Shown here: positions 1 through 11,702 of the stretch, one piece after another | Numbering within the stretch: the stretch's first letter is position 1 | Layout: every line of letters starts with the position of its first letter | NCBI RefSeq assembly: GCF_900113035.1 | Contig: NZ_FONX01000002.1 | Coordinates: 1-64,000 of the forward strand | Length of the DNA stretch: 64,000 nt | Source of the DNA: Paracidovorax wautersii | GTDB lineage: Bacteria; Pseudomonadota; Gammaproteobacteria; Burkholderiales; Burkholderiaceae_C | Direction of reading: 5' to 3' | Notes under the pieces: model-generated | What the model was told of the DNA's origin: nothing | The model's database searches: none | What the model saw: only the letters and a program-made list of their open reading frames with translations | Program-made: the position numbers and the translations under genes

Positions 1-236
1 AGCGCCTGCAAGGCTCCTTTGCGGTCCGTCACTTCTGCCGTGTCACTGCAATGGCGTGCGGTAGCCCTTGGGTGTCCACTGCAATGTGGCGCTTGACGCC
101 CGAGACTTTCTTGCCCGCGTCATAGCCCTTGTGGGTCGCTGTATCCGTGTTCTTCACGCTCTGTGCGTCCACGATCAAGAGCGCGCTCGAGGCGCTGCGC
201 CCCAGTCTCTCGCGGGCCGCGCCAACCTGATTTTTT
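1..236 (-). pseudogene. IS5-family transposase, catalytic part (OrfB) with frameshift, truncated by window
   Basis: Downstream of the A6 run the minus strand encodes the start of the DDE domain. It includes the first catalytic aspartate in LLIVDAQSVKNTDTA and the conserved KGYDAGKKVSGVKRHIAVD. After ...HAIAVT (about base 41) that frame hits a stop at 31-29. Moving by one base restores the expected continuation AEVTDRKGALQA up to base 3. This is the signature of a one-base loss at about 38-41. Either the copy is dead or there is a sequencing error; re-reading these bases would decide. Confidence 0.7.
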
Positions 237-503
237 GAGGGCCTGCTCCAGCACGCTTATCCCGTGCAGGTCAGGCTCGCTCCACTTGCGCCAGTACGCA
301 TACACGTTCTGCCACTTGGGAAACTCCGGCGCAAGAAACCTCCACTGGCAGCCTGTGCGCAGTAGGTAGAGCACCGCGCAGAACACCTTGTAGAGATCCA
401 GCTCTATGGGCTTGGTACTGCGCCGAACGCTGCGCAACAAGGGCTCGATCTCGGCGAACTTCTCTCTGCTTATGTCGCTTGGGTAGGGCTTTCTTTTCAC
501 CAA
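120..503 (-). CDS. IS5-family transposase, N-terminal part (OrfA)
   Basis: This 127-codon frame encodes the N-terminal IS402-like domain seen in IS5-family transposases, with the stretches LYLLRTGCQWR and FPKWQNVYAYWRKW. It starts just inside the terminal repeat. The recognisable domain ends near the run of six A residues at 236-231; beyond this the frame encodes unrelated sequence to a stop at 120. The catalytic half continues in another frame (see next entry), offset by +1 or -2. Programmed frameshifting joins OrfA and OrfB in several IS5 subgroups, but the downstream half also carries a second frameshift, so the copy visible here is probably inactive. Confidence 0.75.
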   Translation of the reverse strand: MVKRKPYPSDISREKFAEIEPLLRSVRRSTKPIELDLYKVFCAVLYLLRTGCQWRFLAPEFPKWQNVYAYWRKWSEPDLHGISVLEQALKKSGWRGPRETGAQRLERALDRGRTEREEHGYSDPQGL

Positions 504-539
504 GCAATTGTCGGCTCTAAAAAGATCGTAAACAGGCTC

Positions 540-1883
540 TCAGAAGGTCCAACCCACCGCCACGCCGAACAGCGTTTCCTTCAGCCGCACATCGGCATTG
601 CCGCCGCCGAAGCCGGCGGGCGGGTTGCCGGGTGGAATGGAGCCGTTGCCGCGCACCGTCTTGCCGAAGGCGTGGGCGGCGTAGCCGGTCAGTTCCAGGC
701 CGCTGGCGGTCTTCCAGGTGGCGCCGAGCGTCAGGTGGTCCTGCACCACGCCGGGCGCCAGCACGCTCAGGAAGGTCTCGCTGGACGGCACGGGCTGCGT
801 GGCGTGGCTGATGCCGCCGCGCAGCGTGAGCGTGGGCGAGACCTGGTAGGCCACGGCGAGCTTGACCACGTTGACGTCGCGCCAGCCGAAGCCCGGGCCG
901 CCGGCCGCGCCCAGCGGCACGCCGCGCAGCAGCGGCGCGAGCGGGTTGCCCACGGCGGCGACCTGGCTGTAGCGGATGCGCTGCACGTCGGCGCCCAGCG
1001 TCCACGCGTCGTTGGGGCGCCAGGCGATGCCGATGCCGTAGTTCTCGGGCACGTCGAAACGGCCGCCGTCGGCGAAGAGGCCGCGGTAGTCGTCGAACTT
1101 GCCGCGGATCTTGGAGGCCCAGGTGGCGCCCAGCGTCACGCCCGGCGCCACGGTGCCCGTCCAGCCCAGGCGCAGGCCGGCGCCCAGGCTGCTGTCGGTG
1201 CCCTGGTCGCTCACCTGCTGCGGCGCGGACGAGAAGCCCGAGAAGATGCCGATGCCCTTGGCGGAAAAGCGTTGGTAGGCCAGGTTCAGCCCCACGCCGA
1301 AGCTGTTGTGCGGATTGGGCTTCCACGCCACCGAGGGCGTGATGAAGAGCTGTTCCAGATTGACGCCGGCCCGGCCCTGGGCGCCGAAGCGGCCGTAGGG
1401 GTTGCGTTCGTAGTCGGTGTTCATGCCGCCGTTGCCGTAGGCCGCGATGCCCACGCCCCACTGGTCCGACAGTTGCCGGGTGATGCCGAATTCGGGGATG
1501 AGGAAGGTCTTCCTCGCGTTGCCGCCGTAGCTCTCGTCAGGGCCGAAGGCATTGCCCACGATGCTGGCGCTGCGGCGCGGCAGGAACACGCTGGCGCCGG
1601 CATCGACGCGGTTGCCCACCAGGGCGGTGTTGGCGGGGTTGGTGGCTGCGGCCAGCGCGTCCTGCCCCCAGGCGATGCCGACGCCGGCCTGGCCCAGGCC
1701 CTTGGCGCCGTAGCCGTGCGAGAAGTAGCCGTTGGTGGCGTGGGCCGCCACGGGCCACAGGGCCGGGCCGGCGATGGAGAGCAGCAGCGCGGCGGATGCG
1801 GCGGAGACGGAGCCGCGCCGGCGGCGGGCCAGGGTGCGGGCAGGGGTACGGAAGGCGGGGCGGCGGTTCGATGCGGTCGGCAT
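540..1883 (-). CDS. fadL: FadL/OmpP1-type outer-membrane long-chain fatty acid transporter
   Basis: The product is 447 aa, with a long basic N-terminus and a hydrophobic segment ending ...PVAAHA, which reads as a signal peptide. The mature start ATNGYFSHGYGAKGLGQAG is the FadL hatch-region signature (the conserved NGY and GxKGLGxAG). A series of alternating beta strands follows, with a terminal GWTF whose C-terminal Phe is the usual outer-membrane barrel signal. It should carry fatty acids or other hydrophobic substrates across the outer membrane. It stands alone, with no beta-oxidation genes beside it. Its TGA stop codon is the insertion site of the IS at 1-539 and remains intact. Confidence 0.88.
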   Translation of the reverse strand: MPTASNRRPAFRTPARTLARRRRGSVSAASAALLLSIAGPALWPVAAHATNGYFSHGYGAKGLGQAGVGIAWGQDALAAATNPANTALVGNRVDAGASVFLPRRSASIVGNAFGPDESYGGNARKTFLIPEFGITRQLSDQWGVGIAAYGNGGMNTDYERNPYGRFGAQGRAGVNLEQLFITPSVAWKPNPHNSFGVGLNLAYQRFSAKGIGIFSGFSSAPQQVSDQGTDSSLGAGLRLGWTGTVAPGVTLGATWASKIRGKFDDYRGLFADGGRFDVPENYGIGIAWRPNDAWTLGADVQRIRYSQVAAVGNPLAPLLRGVPLGAAGGPGFGWRDVNVVKLAVAYQVSPTLTLRGGISHATQPVPSSETFLSVLAPGVVQDHLTLGATWKTASGLELTGYAAHAFGKTVRGNGSIPPGNPPAGFGGGNADVRLKETLFGVAVGWTF

Positions 1884-2083
1884 GGCAGGCAGGGCTTGGA
1901 AGGTTCAAAGCCTGCATGCTGAAGAGGCCGCAGCGCCGCAGCCACGAAGAAAGCCGCATATCGATCATCGCGCACCGCATTGGACGCGGCGCCGGGTTCC
2001 TGCAATGAAACAGGCCACCAGCCCTTGTTCCGCCTGCGCAGTGCGCTATGGAAACCGCAGCATGGCCGGCGAACCCGTGGGCG

Positions 2084-2628
2084 TTACCCGCCGCAGTCCA
2101 CGCCCCAGGCGTCGATGCGCACCACGTCGCAGTCCACCTCCGGCGCGATGCGGTCGGCCACCAGCCAGGGGCCGGCCTGCAGCGAAAGCAGCGGGTGGTG
2201 CCACACGCCGGGCGAGAGCTGCAGGCCCTGCTGCCCGTTGGTGAGGAAGGCGCGCAGGTGCTGCGGGCCCAGCGCGTCGGCCGCGATGGCGGCATCGGCC
2301 ACCACGGCCACCAGCTGCAGCCCGGCGCCGAAGGGCGCGAAGGACTGGCTGCCCAGGCGGTGCCGCTCCATCAGCGTGAGCCGCGCCGGCAGCACGGTGG
2401 CGGCGGCATCGAACAGGCTGAAGGCCACGGCGCCGGGCGCTGCGGCCAGAGGCCGGGCCAGGTCGTGGTGGCGCATGCAGCGGCCGTCGTTGATGGGAAT
2501 CTGCCGCGTGCCGCTGCCGCCCAGCTCGATCACCTGGCCGTAGGGCGCGAAGGCCTCGGCCGTGAGCGGCTGCACGGGCAGGGCGTGGCCTGCGGCCTGT
2601 GCGAGATCCGCCACGGCTTGCCAGGCGC

Positions 2629-2632
<4 letters not shown>
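2084..2632 (-). CDS. Ureidoglycolate lyase-like protein (AllA family)
   Basis: The product is 182 aa from an ATG that overlaps the ABC ATPase stop (ATGA). It matches the AllA cupin-type family: the N-terminal LPVQPLTAEAFAPYGQVIE, the central LERH-like LMERHRLGSQSFAPFG, and the C-terminal GVWHHPLL with the conserved His pair. The family converts ureidoglycolate to glyoxylate and urea in allantoin breakdown. It is the last gene of a GntR-regulated importer operon, so the imported substrate may be a ureido compound or related nitrogen source. No other purine-catabolic gene is present, so the true substrate is uncertain. Confidence 0.8.
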
Positions 2633-3352
<720 letters not shown>

Positions 3353-3366
<14 letters not shown>

Positions 3367-4006
3367 AGAGTTTCTTCTCCAGGTGGGATGCATAGGCGGA
3401 CAGCGGCCAGCACAGCAGGAAGTAGCCGGCGGCGACGAGCCCGTAGATGAGGAAGGGCTGGAAGGTGGCGTTGGCCAGCATGGAGCCGAGCTTGGTGAGG
3501 TCTTCGAAGCCGATGATCGAAGCCACGGCCGTGCCCTTGACGATCTGCACCGAGAAGCCCACGGTGGGCGCGATGGCCAGGCGCACGGCCTGCGGCAGCA
3601 CCACGTGGCGCATCTGCTGGAAGTAGCCCATGGCGAGGCTGGACGAGGCCTCCCACTGCCCGTTGGGAATGGCCTGCACGCAGCCGCGCCAGACTTCGGC
3701 CAGGTAGGCGCTGGTGTAGAGCGTCAGGCCCACGGCGGCGGCCGTCCAGGCCGACACGTCGAAGCCCGCCATCGAGGCGCCGAAGAACACGAGGAACATC
3801 TGCATCAGCAGCGGCGTGTTCTGGAAGAGCTGGATGTAGGCGCGGCTCACGCGCTGCAGGCCGGGGTGGCGGCCCACGCGGGCGAACAGCACCACCAGGC
3901 CGCCCGCGCCGCCCAGCGCGAAGGCCATGAGCGACAGCAGCAGGGTGGCCCAGAGGCCGTCGGCCAGCTTCAGGAGGATGGGCAGCAGGGGGATGTCGGC
4001 GATCAT
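3353..4006 (-). CDS. Amino acid-type ABC transporter permease (second subunit)
   Basis: The product is 217 aa of HisM/GlnP type with about five membrane segments. Family marks are the N-terminal GLWATLLLSLMAFALGGAGG, the QLFQNTPLLMQMF motif (the 'RNTP' region) and the EAA loop EASSSLAMGYFQQMRHVVLPQAVR. The start ATG overlaps the stop of the first permease (ATGA at 4006-4003). It forms a heterodimer with the product of 4003-4716. Confidence 0.88.
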
Positions 4007-4716
4007 GCGGCGTCTCCGGCGGCGGCAGCGGGGCGTGGGGCGGCGGCCGGCGTGCGGCGCGCCACGATGACATGCTGGCCCACCCAGGCCAGCGCCTGGC
4101 GCAGCACCAGGGCCAGCGCGAAGTAGAGCGCCGTCACCACGATGTAGGTTTCGAACGCGCGGAAGTTGCGCGACTGGATGAAGTTGGCGGCGAAGGTCAG
4201 GTCCTGCGCGGCGATCTGCGAGACCACCGAGGTGCCCAGCATCACGATGACGATCTGGCTGCTGAGCGCGGGCCAGACCTTCTGCAGCGCGGGCCGCAGC
4301 ACCACGTGGCGAAAGCACGCCCAGCGGCTCATGCCGAGGGCGCTGGCGGCCTCCATCTGGCCGCGGGGCGTTTCCTGGATGCCGGCGCGCACGATCTCCG
4401 TGAGATAGGCGCCCAGGTTGACCACCGTGGTCAGCAGGCAGGCCTGCCATTCGTTGAGCTGCAGGCCCAGCGACGGCAGGCCGAAGAACACGAACATCAG
4501 CTGCACCAGGAAGGGCGTGTTGCGGATGGCCTCCACGTACAGCTTGAACAGCCAGTTCAGCGGCGTGATGCGCCAGGCGCGGCAGACGCCGCCGGCCACG
4601 CCGATGATGCCGCCCAGCACGGCGCCGGCCGTGGTCAGCCCCAGCGTGAAGGCGGCGCCCTGCGCCAGCATGCCGCTGTAGTCGAAGACGGCGCCGAAGT
4701 CGAATGCATATGCCAT
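4003..4716 (-). CDS. Amino acid-type ABC transporter permease (first subunit)
   Basis: The product is 237 aa. It carries the paralogous motif EAIRNTPFLVQLMFVFFGLP and the EAA loop MEAASALGMSRWACFRHVVLRPALQ, with five predicted membrane segments and an Ala/Pro-rich C-terminal tail. The start MAYAFDFGAVFDYSG is preferred over one nine codons upstream because the family begins near here. It sits 61 bases downstream of the binding-protein gene in the same transcript. Confidence 0.87.
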   Translation of the reverse strand: MAYAFDFGAVFDYSGMLAQGAAFTLGLTTAGAVLGGIIGVAGGVCRAWRITPLNWLFKLYVEAIRNTPFLVQLMFVFFGLPSLGLQLNEWQACLLTTVVNLGAYLTEIVRAGIQETPRGQMEAASALGMSRWACFRHVVLRPALQKVWPALSSQIVIVMLGTSVVSQIAAQDLTFAANFIQSRNFRAFETYIVVTALYFALALVLRQALAWVGQHVIVARRTPAAAPRPAAAAGDAA

Positions 4717-4777
4717 GGAGGTGTTCTTCCGGTTCCGGTCCAATGGACCTTCGGTGAGGAGTCGGTGCCCTGCCTGC

Positions 4778-5593
4778 TTACATCTTTGCGGGCAGGGGCA
4801 GCTTCATCCAGTGCTGCGACATCTCGTTCAGGCGGCCGTCGGCCTTGGCCTTGGCGATGATCGCGTCCACCTTCTGCAGCAGGGGCTCTTCGCCCTTGGC
4901 GACGCCCACGTAGCAGGGCGTGTCTTCCACGGCGAACTTGGCGTCGAGCTGGCGCAGCTTGGTGCGCTCGTTCACGGCGTTGGCGACGATGTTGCCCAGC
5001 GTCACCAGCTGCACCTGGCCGGTCAGGTAGCTCTGCGCCGTGGCGTTGTTGTCTTCATAGCGCTTGATGGTGGCCGAGGCCGGGGCCAGCTTGGTGAGCG
5101 ACAGGTCTTCGGTGGAGCCGCGCGTCACGCCGATGGTCTTGCCCGCCAGGTCGGCCGGGCCCTTGATGACGGCTTCCTTGGGGCCATAGACGCTCTTGGG
5201 GAAGGGCGCATAGGCCTGGGTGAAGTCGATCACCTTGGCGCGCTCGGCGTTCTTGCCCAGGCTGGAGATGACCAGGTCGGCCTTGCCGGTGGTCAGGTAG
5301 GGGATGCGGTTGGTGCTGGTGACGGGCACCAGTTCGAGCTTCACGCCCAGTTCCTTGGCCACCAGGTGCGCCATGTCGATGTCGTAGCCCTGCAGCTTCA
5401 GGTCGGTGCCCAGCGAGCCGAAGGGCGGGAAGTCCTGCGGAATGGCCACGCGGATCACGCCGGCCTTCTGGATGTTGGCCAGCACGTCGGCATGGGCCGC
5501 CGCGCCGCCGAAGGCTGCGCCCGCGAAGGCGGCGGTGGCCAGCAGGGTGCGCAGGGCGCTGCGGCGGGAAGAGGAGAGGGTGGTGCGGATCAT
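4778..5593 (-). CDS. Periplasmic amino acid-type solute-binding protein
   Basis: The product is 271 aa of SBP_bac_3 type. It has a basic N-terminus and hydrophobic signal ending GGAAAHA, then the standard opening VLANIQKAGVIRVAIPQDFPP and the ligand-pocket segment GYDIDMAHLVAKELG. It supplies ligand to the two permeases and ATPase downstream. Its ATG overlaps the stop of the GntR gene (ATGA at 5593-5590), placing the regulator in the same operon. Confidence 0.88.
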   Translation of the reverse strand: MIRTTLSSSRRSALRTLLATAAFAGAAFGGAAAHADVLANIQKAGVIRVAIPQDFPPFGSLGTDLKLQGYDIDMAHLVAKELGVKLELVPVTSTNRIPYLTTGKADLVISSLGKNAERAKVIDFTQAYAPFPKSVYGPKEAVIKGPADLAGKTIGVTRGSTEDLSLTKLAPASATIKRYEDNNATAQSYLTGQVQLVTLGNIVANAVNERTKLRQLDAKFAVEDTPCYVGVAKGEEPLLQKVDAIIAKAKADGRLNEMSQHWMKLPLPAKM

Positions 5594-6372
5594 TGGAAAA
5601 CTCCTTCAGCAGGGGACGGGAACGAGGGGTGGGGAACGAGGCGGAAGGCCGCCGGCACGGCAGCGTCGGCGAGCGGCGGCGGCGCGGCCATGTCGATGCC
5701 GCCGCGCTGGGCCGCCGACAGCAGGTGCGCGCGCATGGCTTCGGCGCTGGCTTCGGCGTCGCCCGCGCACAGGGCTTTCAGGATGGCCTCGTGCTCGCGG
5801 GCGGGCTGGTCGTCGGCGCCGGTGCGGGCGAAGGGCAGGCGCAGGCTGTGGGCGATGGCGGGCTCCAGCTGCCGCGCCATGGCGACGAGGCCCGGGTTGC
5901 CCGACAGCTGGGCCAGCAGCAGGTGGAAATGCAGGTCGGTCTCGGCCGCGCTCAGCAGGTCGTTGCGCTGCAGCGCTTCGGACTGCAGCTGCTGCAGGCG
6001 CTGCAGCTGCTGCAGGGCCGCCGCGTCGATGCGCGTGGCGGCCAGGGCCGTCCAGCCGGGTTCGAGCACCAGGCGCAGCTCGATCAGCTGGCGCGGCGAG
6101 AGCGTGCCCATCTCGGGCGCGGCGAAGGCGCGGTGGGCGCGGTCGCCGCCCTGGGCATGCGTGCCGCGCACCATCACGCCGCGGCCGGGCTGGATGTCCA
6201 CCAGCCCCAGCGTCTCCAGCACCGACAGCGCCTCGCGCAGCGACGCCCGGCTGATGCCCAGGCGCTGCGCCAGCTCACGCTGCGCGGGCAGCGTGCTGCC
6301 GCTGGCGTAGTGGCCGCTCAGGATCTGCTGCTGCAGCGTCTGCGCGATGGAGGAGGGGATGCGGGCGTGCAT
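5590..6372 (-). CDS. GntR family (FadR/FCD subfamily) transcriptional regulator
   Basis: The product is 260 aa. The winged helix-turn-helix occupies roughly residues 8-75, including LPAQRELAQRLGISRASLREALSVLETLGLVDIQPGRGVMV. The all-helical FCD effector domain follows at about 95-225 with the metal-ligand pattern ETDLHFHLLLAQLSGNPGL...REHEAILKALCAGD. It is the first gene of the importer/AllA-like operon and probably controls its own promoter through the TGGTC/GACCA repeats at 6431-6464. The inducer is unknown. Confidence 0.9.
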   Translation of the reverse strand: MHARIPSSIAQTLQQQILSGHYASGSTLPAQRELAQRLGISRASLREALSVLETLGLVDIQPGRGVMVRGTHAQGGDRAHRAFAAPEMGTLSPRQLIELRLVLEPGWTALAATRIDAAALQQLQRLQQLQSEALQRNDLLSAAETDLHFHLLLAQLSGNPGLVAMARQLEPAIAHSLRLPFARTGADDQPAREHEAILKALCAGDAEASAEAMRAHLLSAAQRGGIDMAAPPPLADAAVPAAFRLVPHPSFPSPAEGVFQ

Positions 6373-6430
6373 GGATGCGGCTTGCGGGGGCGTGAATGCG
6401 TGCTTGTTGGCTTGCTTGGCTTAGAGGGGT

Positions 6431-6464
6431 CTGACTGGTCCAACCGGTCTGACTGGTCAGACCA
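6431..6464 (-). promoter_or_regulatory. Paired FadR-type operator upstream of the GntR gene
   Basis: The perfect palindrome TGGTCAGACCA lies at 6454-6464. A weaker copy, TGGTCCAACCG, lies at 6436-6446. The direct repeat CTGACTGGTC occurs at 6431-6440 and again at 6449-6458, so the two sites are 18 bp apart, on the same face of the helix within error. TGGT-N3-ACCA is the half-site layout known for FadR-like GntR proteins. The pair lies 60-90 bp upstream of the gntR start, as expected for autoregulation. Confidence 0.6.
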
Positions 6465-6474
6465 CTGCAACCCT

Positions 6475-6555
6475 CAAAGCGATTAGCGTGCCAACTTCAA
6501 AAAGAGGAGCAAACAACCCTGGTAATACAAGCGCTGCAGTCGCTTTTTGCCATCC
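6475..6555. repeat. Intergenic stretch with degenerate dispersed repeat
   Basis: The 326 bp between gntR and the lipoprotein gene hold the operators above and, at about 6475-6555, an AT-richer segment (caaagcgattagcgtgccaa, then gtaatacaagcgctgcagtc) resembling the short 'aagcgctgcag' intergenic repeats seen at 17220-17275. The remainder, about 6556-6698, shows no gene and presumably carries the lipoprotein promoter. Confidence 0.35.
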
Positions 6556-6698
6556 ATTCGCACCGCAAAAGCGCACCGCGCCGCGCCCTGCCATGCACCG
6601 GCGCCGCCTGCCTTTGGTGCGGTGCAGCACGCCGGCGTGCACCGGCCCGCCCCTGCGCGCCCGGGCCGCTGCGGGCACCTGCCCATAATCAGCGCTTG

Positions 6699-7484
6699 AT
6701 GCGAACGACGGACACCACCACCCCGCTTGCCCGCCGCCGCCTGCTGGTGCAGGGCGGCGCGCTGGCCGGTGCGGCGCTGCTGCTGGCCGGCTGCGGCACG
6801 CCTGCACACACCGACCGGGGCGAGGTGCAGGCGGCCGGCCTGCAGTCCACCGAGCTGGCGCAGTCCGACGTGAACCGCATGGCGACGCTGGCCATGCGCG
6901 AAAACCTCGACAGCCTCTACCTGCTGATGGACAAGCTCTACCGCCGCAACCCGGCGGAGTGGCGCAAGGGCACGCTGGCGCCCGGCCAGCTGCCGGGCCG
7001 CATCCAGGCCGGCCAGCGCGTGCGCGAGGCCGTGGAGCAGCGCCAGCCCTGGGCGCCGCTGCAGGGCCGGCGCGACATCGCCGCGCTGGCGCTGGCGCTC
7101 AGCCCCGAATTCACGGGCGACCGGGTGGCCGCCGTCACCTGGGCCACGGCCGACATGATCATCACCGCGCACGGCGGCAAGACCGAGTTCTTCCTGATCG
7201 ACAGCCTGGATGCGCAGCACCTCTACAACGCGGCGCGCAACGTGGAGATCGCCGTGTGGCTCATCGCCCAGCGGCGCGATGCGGCCACCGGCCAGCCGCT
7301 GCTGCTGGCCGACGAGATCGCGCCGGGTGTGCGCAACCTGAGCTTCGAACGCGAATACGGCAAGATCATCGCGCGGCTGGACCTGCTGGCCTCCGTGGTG
7401 GCCGAGAAGTACCGGCGCGCCGCCATCAGCTATGTGCAGAACCTGCTGGGCGGCACCTTCCTGCAGTTCCTGCCCGTGCGGTAG
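6699..7484 (+). CDS. Hypothetical lipoprotein
   Basis: The product is 261 aa. It starts [20 protein letters not shown] and has a lipobox LLLAGC, so it should be lipid-anchored after cleavage before Cys. An arginine pair ([10 protein letters not shown]) precedes the hydrophobic core, so Tat export is possible. The mature part is mostly helical, with conserved-looking segments [20 protein letters not shown] and [22 protein letters not shown] do not recognise a functional family. It lies 200 bases upstream of metH, with the SAH riboswitch between them, so it is not under the riboswitch. Confidence 0.75.
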   Translation: MRTTDTTTPLARRRLLVQGGALAGAALLLAGCGTPAHTDRGEVQAAGLQSTELAQSDVNRMATLAMRENLDSLYLLMDKLYRRNPAEWRKGTLAPGQLPGRIQAGQRVREAVEQRQPWAPLQGRRDIAALALALSPEFTGDRVAAVTWATADMIITAHGGKTEFFLIDSLDAQHLYNAARNVEIAVWLIAQRRDAATGQPLLLADEIAPGVRNLSFEREYGKIIARLDLLASVVAEKYRRAAISYVQNLLGGTFLQFLPVR

Positions 7485-7525
7485 GCACGCGGCGGACGGG
7501 CCAGCGTTGCCCTAAAATTGTCCGC

Positions 7526-7645
7526 CCCCCGAGGAGCGTTGCAGCGCACGCCGGCCCTTGCTTTTCAATGAAAGCCGCCGGCGGCGTCAGGCTCGGGCCG
7601 GCCGTTGCCCCACAGCTTTGCGCCTTCGTTCCAACGACGCTCACC
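7526..7645 (+). ncRNA. S-adenosylhomocysteine (SAH) riboswitch
   Basis: The conserved parts of the SAH riboswitch are in order: CCCGAGGAGCGTTGCAG (7528-7544), the closing strand CAGGCTCGGG (7588-7597), and AACGACGCTCACC (7633-7645). CCCGAG pairs with CTCGGG as the first helix. GAGCG (7534-7538) pairs with CGCTC (7638-7642) as the pseudoknot. In known cases SAH turns on expression of SAH-recycling and methionine-cycle genes. Here it precedes metH by 40 bases, which makes S-adenosylhomocysteine the likely inducing signal for methionine synthase. Confidence 0.9.
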
Positions 7646-7684
7646 TGTTGTTTCATCCCCCAACCGATTGCACAGGTGAGCCTG

Positions 7685-10420
<2,736 letters not shown>

Positions 10421-10519
10421 TCTACGGACTGACGGCAGCAAAAAAACGCCGATGACATCTGTCTTAGGAGGCTGTGGGGCACGGTAGGCGTCCCACCAAG
10501 AAAGCCGTTTTGCATCCGC

Positions 10520-11224
10520 TCATTGCACGAGCACGGTCACGATGGTCTGCAGAAAAAACTCCGGCCCGAAGCAGGGCCGACCTTCGGCATCATGGATGCG
10601 CCAGATTGAAGCGACTGAGCAGTTTTCGCTTGGCGCCACAAAGTCTACGGTCAAACGGACGCAGCCCCCCGGCGGGGTGTAAGGAATAGCGACTTCCCGA
10701 TGCATAGACACGAGGTAGGCATGCACGAGGGGCTGCAGCATGCCGCTGCCGCCTGATCTCGCAATCACGTATTCATCGTCGGCACGGATCAGCCGGCGGC
10801 CGGCCCAAGCGGCCTGCCCGACGTTTTGGACTTCCCAGACCTTGCGGAATGCTTCGCCGCCACGCACCGCCATGTGGTCCGGGATGGTGATATCTGCATT
10901 GAATACCACTGCGTCGGCCGGCATTCGGATGCCCCGCGAAATGCTGGTGCTGGTTACTGGTGGACGAGGCCTCCGGCCCGCAATGCCCAACGCCACATAG
11001 TGCCGTAACACGGCAACAGGAGATACCTGCAGCGCATGGGCCAACCGGGCCAGCGTGCCAATAGACGGGTCCACACCGCTATCGGCTGCCAACTTGTACA
11101 AATAGGTACGCGCCAAGCCTGCCTCTGCAGCCAGAGCGGTGAATGTTTTGCCCAAGTCGCGCGAGCGCTGGCGCATCAGTGCTTTGAGACTGGGTTCTGG
11201 CAAGGCATCACCCCAGATCACCAT
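10520..11224 (-). CDS. Helix-turn-helix protein fused to an NBR1-like FW (Ig-like) domain
   Basis: The product is 234 aa. Residues about 12-78 form an XRE/lambda-repressor-like HTH (FTALAAEAGLARTYLYKLAA). After a basic linker, residues about 107-232 match the FW domain of the autophagy receptor NBR1. The marks are ADITIPDHMAV then FRKVWEVQNVGQAAWAG (Trp130, Trp140), VDFVAPSENCSVASIWRI (Trp208) and GRPCFGPEFF. HTH-FW fusions are known in bacteria but their ligand is not. It is the last gene of a block with an EmrE-type transporter (15 bp gap) and a Rieske oxygenase. It probably regulates that block, but no operator was identified. The region is AT-richer than its surroundings. Confidence 0.75.
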   Translation of the reverse strand: MVIWGDALPEPSLKALMRQRSRDLGKTFTALAAEAGLARTYLYKLAADSGVDPSIGTLARLAHALQVSPVAVLRHYVALGIAGRRPRPPVTSTSISRGIRMPADAVVFNADITIPDHMAVRGGEAFRKVWEVQNVGQAAWAGRRLIRADDEYVIARSGGSGMLQPLVHAYLVSMHREVAIPYTPPGGCVRLTVDFVAPSENCSVASIWRIHDAEGRPCFGPEFFLQTIVTVLVQ

Positions 11225-11239
11225 GGTGCCGTTCTCCTA

Positions 11240-11572
11240 CTAGTGGCTGCTGAGGTTCAGAGCTATCACGCCCAGAACGATGCAGCCCAGGCCTGCCAGC
11301 CTGAGGGGCCCGGAGGATTCGTCGAACCAGATAATGCCCAAGGCCGCCGTGAGAGCAGTGCCGCAGCCAGCCCATACGGCATAGGTAAGGCCCATTTCAA
11401 GATGCTTGATCGAAAGGGACATCAACCAAATAGCGCTGCCATAGCAGATCACTACGGCAGCAGAAGGCAGGGGTCTGGTGAAGCCCTCGGCGTAACGCAA
11501 TGCAAATGTGCCGAGCACTTCTGCGAACACGCTGGCCGCAAGTACGAGCCAAGCGAGGATTTGTTGGTTCAT
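11240..11572 (-). CDS. Small multidrug resistance (EmrE-type) transporter
   Basis: The product is 110 aa with four membrane segments. The essential membrane glutamate is Glu18 (VFAEVLGT, equivalent to Glu14 of EmrE). The family signatures EGFTRPLPSAAVVICYGSA and LTYAVWAGCGTALTAALG are present. Close likeness to EmrE rather than SugE suggests proton-coupled export of quaternary or aromatic cations. The start MNQQILAW was chosen by family length; GGGAAAG lies just upstream. It is followed after 15 bases by the HTH-FW gene. Confidence 0.9.
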   Translation of the reverse strand: MNQQILAWLVLAASVFAEVLGTFALRYAEGFTRPLPSAAVVICYGSAIWLMSLSIKHLEMGLTYAVWAGCGTALTAALGIIWFDESSGPLRLAGLGCIVLGVIALNLSSH

Positions 11573-11702
11573 GAGGCACTTTCCCTGCGGTGATGCACCT
11601 GTACCGGGCGCGACCGAGAGAAAAAAGAGCGGTACCTCGAACGGCCTAGAGACTAGCAGAAGATCAAGCGGCGTGAAGAAAGAGCCGACGTGATGAAAGG
11701 CT

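Larger units (their letters stand above)
1..539 (-). mobile_element. IS5-family insertion sequence, partial at window edge
   Basis: The window opens inside an insertion sequence. The visible terminal inverted repeat, read outward-in on the minus strand, is GAGCCTGTTTACGATCT at 539-523. The bases just outside (540-542, TCA) are also the reverse complement of the TGA stop codon of the neighbouring porin gene. The other end lies outside the window, so a target duplication cannot be confirmed. A 3 bp TNA target is typical of some IS5-family subgroups (IS1031-like). The TIR matches 15 of 17 bases of the ends of the MITE at 43586-43853, which makes this element, or an intact relative, a candidate partner transposase source. 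Confidence 0.75.

Noticed and set aside
231-236. A6 run as proof of programmed frameshifting in the transposase
   Set aside because: The offset fits +1 or -2, and a second frameshift exists downstream, so decay is as likely as programming.
672-1922. 416-codon plus-strand frame
   Set aside because: Antisense of the FadL gene; Gly/Ala/Arg-rich without signal or domain.
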